From: Pedobacter nyackensis
GTDB lineage: Bacteria; Bacteroidota; Bacteroidia; Sphingobacteriales; Sphingobacteriaceae
Length of the DNA: 64,000 nt
NCBI RefSeq assembly: GCF_900176505.1
Contig: NZ_FWYB01000001.1
Span: 942,000 to 1,005,999, forward strand
Reading direction: 5' to 3'
Below are positions 50,014-59,383 of the stretch, one piece after another (position 1 is the stretch's first letter; every line of letters begins with the position of its first letter). The notes beneath the pieces were generated by a model. The model was given only the letters and a program-made list of their open reading frames with translations. It ran no database searches and was not told the DNA's origin. The translations under genes and the position numbers were made by a program.

Positions 50014-52176
50014 TTATTGTGTATTAATTGGTAATGTAATGATGAATTCTGTTCCTTGATCAACTTCGGACAGTACATTTATATGCCCTTTATGTTTCTC
50101 AATTATACTAAAAACAATTGACAAACCTAAACCTGTTCCTTCACCTACCTCTTTTGTTGTAAAGAAAGGCTCAAATATCTTGTGTTTAACCTGCTCAGTC
50201 ATACCCGTACCCGAATCTTTAACGCTGATTTTAACACCGCTGCTTTCCTCATACCAGGTACTGATGGTTAAGAGTTCCTCTTCTCTGTCTTTACCGTTCG
50301 ATTTAATGGCTTGAATAGCGTTCGATATCAGGTTCATGAAAACCTGGTTTATTTTGCCCGGTAAGCACTCTATTTTAGGTAAGTTTCCAAAGTCTTTAAC
50401 TACCTTCAGGTTATCAGGCATGGTGTTTTTTACCAAAACGAGGGTAGAATGTAAACCCTCATTGATATCAATTGGCTTCAGGTCATCCTCATCCAGACGG
50501 CTGAAATTTCTTAAACTTCTGATGATCTCTGCAGTCCGCTTCGCACCGTCCGAAATACCGGTCAGCAGCCCTTCTATTTCATTATTGATGAATTCCAGAT
50601 CGATCTGTTTTTTGAAGGCATCTATTTCTTTAAGCTGTTCCTCAACATTGCCGTTAGAAAAATCGATATTCTCATATCTCGAAATGATCTCTTTTAAATC
50701 GTCAATATCTAATTGTAAAGGCTTAATGTTCGAGGTTACAAAGTTGATCGGGTTATTGATCTCATGGGCGATACCTGCAGTCAATTGACCTAATGCAGCC
50801 ATCTTTTCTGCGTCAACTAATTGTGATTGAGTAGATTTCAAATTGCTTAAAGCCGCATTCAGTTCACTGTTTGTCTCCTGAAGGGCCTCAGTCCGCTCAT
50901 TTACCTTTTTCTCTAATTCTACGTTTTGTTGCAATATCAGTTGTTCGTTTTCTTTTGAAATCAATAAGGCACGTTTTTGTGCAAGCTCATTTTCTTTTTT
51001 AAAGAAGTTAATCCTGTCTGCAAGGGCAAATGACAGTAACAGTACTTCCGCAACTGAGGCAAATTGAGCTGAGTATGTGGTAAATAGTGAATAGCCGATG
51101 ATCTCATAATCCTTTAGTATAAAGATGGCCATGCCAATAAACAGGAAAGTCCAGGAAATCAGGTAATATCCAGCAGGTTTAAACTTCTTTTTAAAAAAGA
51201 TATTAAAGGCGGCTACGAAAGCAATTACTGCACTTGCCATGATGGAAAGCTGCATTCCTATGAACGCTGCACCCATGAAACCAAAGAATAGCGAAATGGT
51301 TCCCAATGCGGTAACAAGGCAAATCACATTGAGTAAACGATTGCTCACCGGAGAATTCTCTTTGGTGTTTAGAAAAGACTTCGTGAACCAAATAGAAGCA
51401 ACCAGGCCCAGGTTAGAAAAAAGGATGACCGATATTTCATTAAAAAAAACGGAATTTATATGAAAGTATTTATTCCCATATCCTTGTAAAGTAATCTGTG
51501 TAAGCCAGGTGAAAAGGATACAGAATATATAATTTAAATAACTGGTATCTTTAATACTTAGATACAAGAACATGTTATACGCAAACATAATGAGCATGAT
51601 GCCCGTATAAATACCAAAGAAAACATCCCTTATCGAAAATGTAGATTGGATAGCTTTCTTTGTTCCTATGAAAATTGGGGTCATTACTACATCAGGCGTA
51701 TTCAGCTTAAAATAAATTGCAGAATTCCCTCCTCCAAAATTAGCAGGTAAAATAAAGGTGTTTAGATTGCCAACCTGATTCGGCGAAGATATAATCCCAT
51801 AATTTGTATACCTGACCTGGCTGATTACATTTTTGTCCCTGACAAAAAATACTTCAGTTTCTTTTATTCGGGTTTGATCAATTAAAATCTCTGTGAATCT
51901 TTCGAGGTTAATACCAGCAGGTAATGTTGTTCTGATCCATACACCGTGCTTATAGTTTGCCAGGTTAATTAGTCCTGCTCCTAATTTTTTGAAATTATGA
52001 TGGGTGTTAATTAAACTATTGATGGTGACTGATTCATCAACAGGTATATGTATGTAAGAGTCATGAAGGATGTTGATAAAAGTATCCTCATTATTTTGGT
52101 TTTGAGCAGGCTTGGCAATAAAAGGTATAAAGAATACCAGTGTCAGCAGGTATATTCCTCCTAAGATTTTTTTCAT
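50014..52176 (-). CDS. 7TMR-DISM sensor histidine kinase
   Basis: A 720-residue membrane kinase. A signal peptide (about 1-24) precedes an extracellular 7TMR-DISMED2-type beta domain (about 30-170). Seven membrane helices follow (about 185-390), then a long coiled coil (395-455), HisKA with H471 in T-A-G-I-A-H-E-I-N-N-P, and a HATPase with N-L-I-S-N-A-I-Q-A, D-S-G-T-G-M and G-T-G-L-G-L-S-I. DISM receptors are believed to bind carbohydrates or other small extracellular ligands. Its start overlaps the GNAT-like gene by 4 bases, tying sensing to the two enzymes upstream. Confidence 0.92.
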   Translation of the reverse strand: MKKILGGIYLLTLVFFIPFIAKPAQNQNNEDTFINILHDSYIHIPVDESVTINSLINTHHNFKKLGAGLINLANYKHGVWIRTTLPAGINLERFTEILIDQTRIKETEVFFVRDKNVISQVRYTNYGIISSPNQVGNLNTFILPANFGGGNSAIYFKLNTPDVVMTPIFIGTKKAIQSTFSIRDVFFGIYTGIMLIMFAYNMFLYLSIKDTSYLNYIFCILFTWLTQITLQGYGNKYFHINSVFFNEISVILFSNLGLVASIWFTKSFLNTKENSPVSNRLLNVICLVTALGTISLFFGFMGAAFIGMQLSIMASAVIAFVAAFNIFFKKKFKPAGYYLISWTFLFIGMAIFILKDYEIIGYSLFTTYSAQFASVAEVLLLSFALADRINFFKKENELAQKRALLISKENEQLILQQNVELEKKVNERTEALQETNSELNAALSNLKSTQSQLVDAEKMAALGQLTAGIAHEINNPINFVTSNIKPLQLDIDDLKEIISRYENIDFSNGNVEEQLKEIDAFKKQIDLEFINNEIEGLLTGISDGAKRTAEIIRSLRNFSRLDEDDLKPIDINEGLHSTLVLVKNTMPDNLKVVKDFGNLPKIECLPGKINQVFMNLISNAIQAIKSNGKDREEELLTISTWYEESSGVKISVKDSGTGMTEQVKHKIFEPFFTTKEVGEGTGLGLSIVFSIIEKHKGHINVLSEVDQGTEFIITLPINTQ

Positions 52177-52892
52177 TTAAAGGTTATGTCAATAAAAATT
52201 TCTATAAAACCATCATTAGTTTTATTTGGAATCTGAAAGGATTGCTTAGGATTTTCTCTGAATGAACGAACGTGTTCTCTAACTTCGTCCAGCGCCGTAG
52301 GTAATGTTTCCAACTCATCTGTAATAACAGCGGTAGCAGTAAGGTCTTCTTTAGGATAGTAGAACTTACCATCGATACCGATTTCTCTGATTACTCTGAA
52401 ACCACCTCTCACTGCATTTCTATAAGTCGCAGGCGCTGTAAGACCAAATAATGAGGTAAGTCCGATATTACTTGATACGGCCAGGCTTACCTGACTTAAA
52501 AAATAACTTCCAATTCCCAAACCGGCAACTTCCCAGGAGTTCCATACCCCACACATTTCTCCGGTTCCGGCTGGAGTTCTTTCTTTAACCATATCATAAA
52601 TCCTTGCATCCATATAGCCCACGGCTTCTTCAATAGGAAGCGGGGTTATTCCGTCTGCCTGTTGGACTCTTGAACCTCCCATCGCTTTTCCATCTGCTTC
52701 AGTAGTTACCAGCACAACATAGACATTTGGGTTATACATCCACTCAACTTTTGCAGAAGAAATTTGAGTGATACCATAAATTTCAAGCACGTGCCTGTGT
52801 CCATCAATGAATTTTAAGCAAGATTCAGGATCATCTATAGCTTTAAAAGCTTTAAAATAGAGTTTATCAATATTTGTTTTTTGCTCTTCCAA
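52173..52892 (-). CDS. GNAT-like acyltransferase of unknown substrate
   Basis: A 239-residue cytoplasmic protein without a confident family name. Its central part has GNAT features: a strand Y-V-V-L-V-T-T-E, G-G-S-R-V-Q, then G-E-M-C-G-V-W-N-S-W-E-V-A-G-L-G-I-G-S-Y (about 113-131) where the acyl-CoA-binding loop should be, and A-T-Y-R-N-A-V-R-G-G-F-R-V-I (about 181-194), resembling the Y-x-x-x-G-F region. The fold is shared by N-acyl amino acid and acyl-homoserine-lactone synthases, so a signal-making role is possible but unproven. It overlaps the E1-like gene by 26 bases and the 7TM kinase gene by 4. Confidence 0.6.
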   Translation of the reverse strand: MEEQKTNIDKLYFKAFKAIDDPESCLKFIDGHRHVLEIYGITQISSAKVEWMYNPNVYVVLVTTEADGKAMGGSRVQQADGITPLPIEEAVGYMDARIYDMVKERTPAGTGEMCGVWNSWEVAGLGIGSYFLSQVSLAVSSNIGLTSLFGLTAPATYRNAVRGGFRVIREIGIDGKFYYPKEDLTATAVITDELETLPTALDEVREHVRSFRENPKQSFQIPNKTNDGFIEIFIDITFK

Positions 52893-55194
52893 TGGATAAA
52901 GTTTTATTTATAGGTTTTCTAATTGTACGTACTGGTGATGATTCGGCTTTAAATATTCTAAACATGAATACCTCTGCAATATTATCAGTTATTTTAAACA
53001 AATGCTTGAATTTTTGATGTAAATTGAAAATTTGCGCTCTATACTTCTCTGGCAGGTCATTTAATTTCTGAAAATTATTCTTGTAAAAGAAGATTAAAGG
53101 GACATTAACAGGGTGAATTTGATAGCCTAATGCTGTAGCTGCCAGCCACAGTTTTTCGAATGCCATGCCCCCTTTTAAAAAACTTAGCGGACTGTTTTCT
53201 GTTGAAGTCATCAAGCCAATTGCCGGCGATGATTGGAATTGCTTAAGCGCAAGTGTTTTAAGTGCACTGCCACCTTTTATTTCTTTCAGGAACTGAACAG
53301 CTTTCTCGTCTTTCATCAATCTCAAGCCGATCTGGTCATTGTTGCTCAAATCCAGGGTGTTAATGCCAATCCCGTCTTCTGTCGTGATAACTTCTTCCTG
53401 GTTCCAGCGCATTTCTTTTTTTATAAAATCTTCATGTGCTGCCGGAATAAACATACGCAACAGATCTGCTTGTCCCGATAGGTCGCCCAGTTCTTTTTTA
53501 GCTTCGGTATCTGTAATCCAAAGCAGATCCAGCTCATCAGAACTTATTAAATCTTTAAGCTCTTGCATGTCAGTTGCGCTGATTTCCTCCGATATCCCGA
53601 ATTTTCTATTGGTATGTCTGTTTGCAATCTGCGCTGCAAGTTTCTGCTCTAAAGCATCAGGTATATGTTTTCCGTTAAAATTGAAAACTGCAATATGATC
53701 AGGGAAAAAATCGGGTGTAAACTTCCAATCTATTTTTAGCTCATTAACGGCAGCTTCAAGCAGGAGATTTTCTATTGAAGCCCCTAAAGAAATGTAAGAT
53801 GAAAGATAATCAGGATCAAGGTAAGCGCCTGAAACGTATTTGTTTAAAAACAAATGCAAACTTCCATTTTCATAATGCCAATGCCATGGTTGATTGTTTC
53901 CTCCAGATGGAGCTTTATTCGCTGAACTAATCAGTTTATTTATCAGTTCTTCAGAAAGAACCTCACCTTTTTTATAATCAGTTATCGGGTAAATTGAAAA
54001 GTAGTTGGTGATTTCCGCGTTACTTAGTTGTTTGATCCCGACCTCTTCAATTTTTTCTGTTGCAGCAGTTTGGTCAGTAATCAGTTCATCAATGTCAATG
54101 AAGAAGCGACCAGATACGTTTAAATTTCCTAATAGTATTTTTCTGGATAAATCTGCTGTTATGCCACCTCCATAGGTCACAGCACTTGCAAGCTGAGGCC
54201 ATGTGGAAATGCTGGTCATCATTTCAATAACTGAAGCTTTCATTCGTGGAGAAAGCGTTTCTACACCTGTTACAGGTGCAATATATGGAATTTTTTCATC
54301 CATACTTTTTAGCGTTTTAAAAACGTCCATGTCCATGTGTTCCACATAGCCATGTAAAACCGGTCTTTCAGGCTCCAGATCAAAACGCTCAATATCAATT
54401 GTGCACCTGTCGCTACCTTCCATTAAAACCGGGATACCTAAAGCTTTGGCTTTTTGCCTTGCAGAGATTTTCACATCAAAACTGTCGCACTCATCAATCA
54501 AAAGATCAAGCGTTCCGTTTTCCGTTAAAAAAGCGTCAATGTTCTCTTCGGTAATCCCTTCATGAAAGCAAACTACTTTTAAAAAGGGGTCGATCTCCGC
54601 AATTTCACGGGCAACAATAACCGTTTTTTGCAAATGTATATTGAATATACCTGTTCTGATACGGTTTAAATTCGAGAGGTCAAGCACATCAAAATCGGCA
54701 ATACGTAACTCTCCAAATCCTCTTTCAATGGCAAGGGTCAGGGAAACGGATTGTCCAACGGACAGCCCCATTACACCTATTTTTTTTTGCGAAAGCAGCG
54801 TTTGCTCTTGCGCTGTAATTTTATGCTTATTTCTGTTGGTTCTTACAATAACAAATTCTTCCTCGTCAAGAAGATGGACTAATTTTTCCGACCATGGGTA
54901 ATATACCCATATACCATACTCCTCTAAAGGGCTCGAGCCAATATGCTTTTCAACTGCTATTTTTAGGTCTGCCGGAGGAATACCCGGTTTTAAGCATTTA
55001 ATCAATTCTTCAATCTGAGATTCGATGCAATCAAAAATCTGAAGATGAGGTTTATTAGTAATAAGATCTGCAAAATTATGCATTTCGGTACTATTTTTGG
55101 TGTTAAAAAATACAGGCCTGTAGATAGTGTTTAATCGTTTCGTATGGTTAATTAGTGCTTCAATATTTAATTTAGAATAAGCTTGAGACTGCAT
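52867..55194 (-). CDS. E1-like/nitroreductase fusion protein (Rv1355c family)
   Basis: A 775-residue two-domain enzyme. Residues about 130-345 are a ThiF/MoeB/E1-type adenylating domain: nucleotide loop G-L-S-V-G-Q (143-148), D167 and D169 in A-D-F-D, the L-S-N-L-N-R run, K190, and I-D-E-C-D (233-237). The CxxC zinc motif of MoeB is absent. Residues about 410-745 resemble an FMN nitroreductase (S-S-A-N-K-A-P-S-G-G-N-N-Q-P-W; L-G-A-S-I-E-N-L-L-L-E-A). The order matches the Rv1355c family. Such a pair recalls enzymes that activate and then oxidise peptides or cofactors, but the substrate is unknown. It is the first gene of the operon. Confidence 0.8.
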   Translation of the reverse strand: MQSQAYSKLNIEALINHTKRLNTIYRPVFFNTKNSTEMHNFADLITNKPHLQIFDCIESQIEELIKCLKPGIPPADLKIAVEKHIGSSPLEEYGIWVYYPWSEKLVHLLDEEEFVIVRTNRNKHKITAQEQTLLSQKKIGVMGLSVGQSVSLTLAIERGFGELRIADFDVLDLSNLNRIRTGIFNIHLQKTVIVAREIAEIDPFLKVVCFHEGITEENIDAFLTENGTLDLLIDECDSFDVKISARQKAKALGIPVLMEGSDRCTIDIERFDLEPERPVLHGYVEHMDMDVFKTLKSMDEKIPYIAPVTGVETLSPRMKASVIEMMTSISTWPQLASAVTYGGGITADLSRKILLGNLNVSGRFFIDIDELITDQTAATEKIEEVGIKQLSNAEITNYFSIYPITDYKKGEVLSEELINKLISSANKAPSGGNNQPWHWHYENGSLHLFLNKYVSGAYLDPDYLSSYISLGASIENLLLEAAVNELKIDWKFTPDFFPDHIAVFNFNGKHIPDALEQKLAAQIANRHTNRKFGISEEISATDMQELKDLISSDELDLLWITDTEAKKELGDLSGQADLLRMFIPAAHEDFIKKEMRWNQEEVITTEDGIGINTLDLSNNDQIGLRLMKDEKAVQFLKEIKGGSALKTLALKQFQSSPAIGLMTSTENSPLSFLKGGMAFEKLWLAATALGYQIHPVNVPLIFFYKNNFQKLNDLPEKYRAQIFNLHQKFKHLFKITDNIAEVFMFRIFKAESSPVRTIRKPINKTLSIGRAKNKY

Positions 55195-55311
55195 TTTTTT
55201 AATGTAAGTATCTGATAAAAATAAAAAAAATCGGTAAATTATTGAAAGAACTAAAAATAAGCTTTTAAGAGTAATAATAAAAAAGTATTTTTAACTTTTA
55301 TTTCCAGACAA

Positions 55312-55767
55312 ATGAACGTGAATATCCTTTATGTCGACGACGAACCCCACAATTTAAGTGCGTTTAAAGCCACTTACAGAAGGTTGTACAATATTTTTAC
55401 CGCAGAATCTGCCGACGAAGGCAGAGTTATTTTAGATAAGGAAGAAATTCATGTAATCATTACTGACCAGCGTATGCCAAAAACTACGGGAGTAGAGTTT
55501 CTGGCATCTATATTAGAAAAGCATCCAGATCCAATAAGGATGATTCTGACCGGATATACGGACATTGATGCAGTAATTGATGCCATTAATAAAGGACAGG
55601 TATATCGCTACATTCAAAAACCATGGATGGAAGCCGATTTAAAGATCAATATCGAAAAAGCCTACGAGATTTATATGCTTAGGAAAGAGAATAGAGATCT
55701 GACAGCGAAATTATTATTAGCAAATCAGCAACTGGAATTTTTATTAAGACAAAATCTGCTATCTTAG
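55312..55767 (+). CDS. single-domain response regulator (RpfG-type receiver)
   Basis: A 151-residue receiver: D9-D10, phosphoacceptor D52 in I-T-D-Q-R-M-P-K-T-T-G-V-E-F-L, and Y-R-Y-I-Q-K-P-W. A short C-terminal coiled-coil tail (about 120-148) replaces any output domain. It is very similar to the receiver of the kinase at 48.9-50.0 kb (V-L-Y-I-D-D-E-x-x-N-L, G-T-T/K-T-T-G-V-E-F, G-Y-T-D-I-x-A), so the two are duplicates that may compete for phosphate. It is divergent from the E1-like operon with 117 A+T-rich bases between them. Confidence 0.9.
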   Translation: MNVNILYVDDEPHNLSAFKATYRRLYNIFTAESADEGRVILDKEEIHVIITDQRMPKTTGVEFLASILEKHPDPIRMILTGYTDIDAVIDAINKGQVYRYIQKPWMEADLKINIEKAYEIYMLRKENRDLTAKLLLANQQLEFLLRQNLLS

Positions 55768-55794
55768 ATATCCTAACCGGGATATTTAAGAAGT

Positions 55795-58700
55795 ATGTAC
55801 AGATGGGTTTTTATCATATGGGCTTTCCTGTTCTTCCCATTTGTCAATGCGGAAGCCCAGAATACCTCCAATAAAGGAAAAGAATTTTGGATAGCTTACA
55901 CCGGTCATATCGACGGGGCAACCTCCAAAATGTATTTGTACATCACTTCAGATGTCAACACAACAGCAGATGTTAGAATTGGTGGACTACCAGTTAGCGG
56001 TTCACCATTTCTCATTACAGCAAACCAGGTGCAGGGTGTGTCAATTGACCCTGCAGCTTACATAGGCAGTTCGGATGTTAAAGAAATTGGTAAAGCCATA
56101 CAGGTAATTGCAGAGAAGCCTGTTGTTGTTTATTCACATATTTTTAAAGCTGCCCGATCTGCAGCTACATTAGTGCTCCCTACAAAAGTACTGGGTAGAG
56201 AGTATTATACCACTAATTACATACAGAACAAACAAGGAGGTAACAATCCGGGCCCCGCTTATTCGCAATTTACGATTGTTGCAGTCGAAGACAATACACT
56301 TGTCGAGATTACCCCAAAAGCAAATGAACGTAATGGCCGTCATAACGCCGGGCAAACCTTTCAGGTGCCGCTCAATAAAGGGGAGATTTATCAATATCAG
56401 TCAGACACCGACTTATCTGCTTCACACATTATTTCTATAGCCAGTGCAAGTGGCTTATGTAAACCTATTGCCGTCTTTTCAGGGAGTAGCTGGGTTGGCT
56501 TTTGCAACGATCTCACTCCTTCGGGCAACGGTGGTGATAACCTCTATCAGCAACTGTATCCTATAACTGCATGGGGAAAGGAGTTTATTACCGCACCCTT
56601 TATTCATAAACCATATGATATATTTAGGATTTACTTTAGCAAGGACAATACGTCGCTAACCATAAATGGGGTAGCAACAAACCCGGCTACATTTAATAAG
56701 GGGACATTTTATGAGTTTACAGCGGCACAAGCTAATAGTATTGTAGCTTCCGAACCCATCAGTGTTGTACAGTATCAAATTAGTCAGACCTGTGATCCTG
56801 ATAATGTCGGTATACCTAATAATACACCAGTACCACATCCCGGGGATCCGGAAATGACGGTGCTTAATCCTGTAGAACAAACCTTAAACAAGATTACCGT
56901 CTATTCTGCACTCAGGAGTCAAACTGTTCCTCCTACAAATATTACTCAGCATTATATCAATATCATTATTAAAGATGAGTTTAAAGCGTCCTTTACTGTT
57001 AACGGATTAGCACCGGAAGGGACATTTGTTCCTATTGGTAGCAGCGGTTATTCTTATCTGCAAGAGGATGTGACCGCGAGGTCGACCATTAGTGCAACGC
57101 ATACCCTTATGGCGGATGGAGGCTTTTCTGCTATTGCTTATGGGTATGGAAATGTAGAATCCTATGGTTACCTCGCCGGCGCAGACGCGAAGAACTTATA
57201 TCAGAACCTGCAGATTTTTAATGCTACAACCCGCGTGGAAAGGACCGATGTGTGTGCGGGAGAAACGGCAGCCTTTACGCTGGTATTGCCTTATCAGCCA
57301 ACCAGCATAACCTGGACTATTGACGGGATTGTGGAAGCACCGATACTGAATCCGACATTTAACAGCTCTGAGGTTATCAATGGTACCACTGTGTATAAGT
57401 ACAATTACAGACAGGATATTCCCTTTGTCCAGCCAAGTGCACATGAGGTTAAGGTTACTATGGTAAATCCGACTCCTTCCGGCTGTGATCCTAACGAAGA
57501 GATCATTGTCGATTTTGAGGTCTTTGATCTGCCTACCGCAAAATTTTCTTCCAGTAATGGGCAAACCTGCGCGGGCGTTCCGATAACACTTACCGACGAA
57601 AGTATCCCTAACGGGAAGAACATAGCAAGATGGTTTTGGGATTTTGGTGATGGCAAGCCGCTTGTAGAGCGAAGGAACGCCGCTCCATTTGAATATATCT
57701 ACACCAGTAGCGGAGATTACAATATTACCATGTGGGTAGAAAGTGAATCCGGCTGCGCATCAATACCAACCACACCTATAGCTATCCATGTAAATAAACT
57801 GCCGCAAGCCAATTTCAGATTTACGACACCATCCTGCGAAACCAGAAATATTACCTTTACGGATCAGTCGGTAGCCAACGAAGGTGTCATCACAAAATGG
57901 TACTGGAAATTTGGTGATGTAAACGCTACTGTCGCTAACCCGAATGAATCTACAGCGCAGTATCCTGTACATGTTTTCTCTCAACCGGGTACTTATACCA
58001 TTTCTTTGATTGTTGAAACGGATAAAGGTTGTAGTAGTATAGCTGTGGAGCAGCAGTTAGTTATTAATCGACTGCCTGTAGTGGATTTCGATACACCCGA
58101 TGCTTGTGTGAGTGATGTTGCAGTAATGTTTAACAATAAATCCACCAATGCAGATGGAACCACTGCGGGATTAACCTATCTGTGGAACTTTGGTGATTCG
58201 CCCGGTCCGCTAAATACTTCAACCAACGCAAATGGAACACATAAATACAATGCTTTTGGTGATTATACCGTAACACTTACTATAACTTCAGCAGAGGGAT
58301 GTAGTGTTACACTAGCTAAACCATTCAGGGTAAACGGCGCAACACCTTCGGCAGCTTTTCAGGTGCTGAATGAGAATAACCTATGTAGCAACAGGGATTT
58401 GGTTGTAAATGATGAATCGGCTGTCTTGGGCTTTGGTAACCTTACTAAACTGGAATGGTATATAGATGGTGAGAAGGTTAGTGAGAAAAGAAACCCGCTA
58501 AGTAATGATACCTATGCTTTAAACTATCCGGCCTTTACCTCTCCATTAACCAAGATAGTAGAATTAAAATTAATAGCCTATTCCGGTGATGTGCAAGGGC
58601 CATGCTATAACATAGCAACTAAAACCATTACGCTACATGCAGCTCCGGTTGTAAAGTTTGATGCCTTAGCTCCTGTATGCGTTAACGTAGGGAAGATTCA

Positions 58701-59382
58701 GATAATAGCAGAAGAGACAGGTAACATACCTGGTCAGGGTGTGTTTACAGGTCAGGGCGTAAGTCCTGCGGGCCTTTTTGATCCGGCACGCGTAGGGGTG
58801 GGCACCTGGGATATCACCTATACCTTTACCGGGGATAATCAATGTGCAGACCAAAGAACCCAATCTATTGTAGTGAAGCCTATACCAAAAGTTAATATCG
58901 CCAGTGATTTGTATGCTTTTATTGATGGTACTATACAGGTAAATGCTTCCGTAACAGAATCGGATTTAAGGTTCAAATGGTCGCCATCTAAAGGCTTAAA
59001 CAGAGATGATATATTGAATCCTGTAATTACTGCCGACGATGATAGGGTGTATACTTTAACGGTAACTTCCTCTTTAAATTGCGACGAAACGGTAAGGGTT
59101 AACCTTCATGTATTGCGGACTGTTGTACCACCAAATGCTTTTAGTCCGAATGGCGATGGTGTAAATGATGTCTGGATATTAAATCATCTGGAATCTTATC
59201 CAAACGCTACCGTAGATATTTTTAACCGATACGGAGAAAAAGTTTTTTTAAGTCAGGGATATTCGATACCTTTTGATGGTAATTATAAAGGGAAACCTTT
59301 ACCTGTAGGTACATATTATTATATGATTAATCCAAAAAATGGGAGGAAATCTGTAACGGGTTCATTAACTTTAGTCAGATGA
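55795..59382 (+). CDS. T9SS-secreted IgGFc-binding/PKD surface protein
   Basis: A 1195-residue exported protein. A signal peptide (about 1-22, ending A-E-A-Q) is followed by an IgGFc-binding-like N-terminal domain (G-K-E-F-W-I-A-Y, then V-V-Y-S-H-I-F-K and S-G-S-S-W-V-G-F). A series of PKD-like domains follows (W-F-W-D-F-G-D-G, W-Y-W-K-F-G-D, Y-L-W-N-F-G-D). The last 80 residues are a type B T9SS sorting domain (P-N-A-F-S-P-N-G-D-G-V-N-D-V-W, then D-G-N-Y-K-G and P-V-G-T-Y-Y-Y). It should be exported through the type IX system and kept on the surface or released. The partner PorP/SprF gene follows after one base. Confidence 0.9.
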   Translation: MYRWVFIIWAFLFFPFVNAEAQNTSNKGKEFWIAYTGHIDGATSKMYLYITSDVNTTADVRIGGLPVSGSPFLITANQVQGVSIDPAAYIGSSDVKEIGKAIQVIAEKPVVVYSHIFKAARSAATLVLPTKVLGREYYTTNYIQNKQGGNNPGPAYSQFTIVAVEDNTLVEITPKANERNGRHNAGQTFQVPLNKGEIYQYQSDTDLSASHIISIASASGLCKPIAVFSGSSWVGFCNDLTPSGNGGDNLYQQLYPITAWGKEFITAPFIHKPYDIFRIYFSKDNTSLTINGVATNPATFNKGTFYEFTAAQANSIVASEPISVVQYQISQTCDPDNVGIPNNTPVPHPGDPEMTVLNPVEQTLNKITVYSALRSQTVPPTNITQHYINIIIKDEFKASFTVNGLAPEGTFVPIGSSGYSYLQEDVTARSTISATHTLMADGGFSAIAYGYGNVESYGYLAGADAKNLYQNLQIFNATTRVERTDVCAGETAAFTLVLPYQPTSITWTIDGIVEAPILNPTFNSSEVINGTTVYKYNYRQDIPFVQPSAHEVKVTMVNPTPSGCDPNEEIIVDFEVFDLPTAKFSSSNGQTCAGVPITLTDESIPNGKNIARWFWDFGDGKPLVERRNAAPFEYIYTSSGDYNITMWVESESGCASIPTTPIAIHVNKLPQANFRFTTPSCETRNITFTDQSVANEGVITKWYWKFGDVNATVANPNESTAQYPVHVFSQPGTYTISLIVETDKGCSSIAVEQQLVINRLPVVDFDTPDACVSDVAVMFNNKSTNADGTTAGLTYLWNFGDSPGPLNTSTNANGTHKYNAFGDYTVTLTITSAEGCSVTLAKPFRVNGATPSAAFQVLNENNLCSNRDLVVNDESAVLGFGNLTKLEWYIDGEKVSEKRNPLSNDTYALNYPAFTSPLTKIVELKLIAYSGDVQGPCYNIATKTITLHAAPVVKFDALAPVCVNVGKIQIIAEETGNIPGQGVFTGQGVSPAGLFDPARVGVGTWDITYTFTGDNQCADQRTQSIVVKPIPKVNIASDLYAFIDGTIQVNASVTESDLRFKWSPSKGLNRDDILNPVITADDDRVYTLTVTSSLNCDETVRVNLHVLRTVVPPNAFSPNGDGVNDVWILNHLESYPNATVDIFNRYGEKVFLSQGYSIPFDGNYKGKPLPVGTYYYMINPKNGRKSVTGSLTLVR

Positions 59383-59383
59383 T

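Noticed and set aside
50336..50788. A 150-codon open frame opposite the 7TM kinase gene
   Set aside because: Shadow of the HisKA/HATPase coding sequence, with no protein-like features of its own.
57196..57656. Open frames opposite the T9SS surface protein
   Set aside because: Antisense shadows of a 1195-residue gene with clear PKD and sorting domains.
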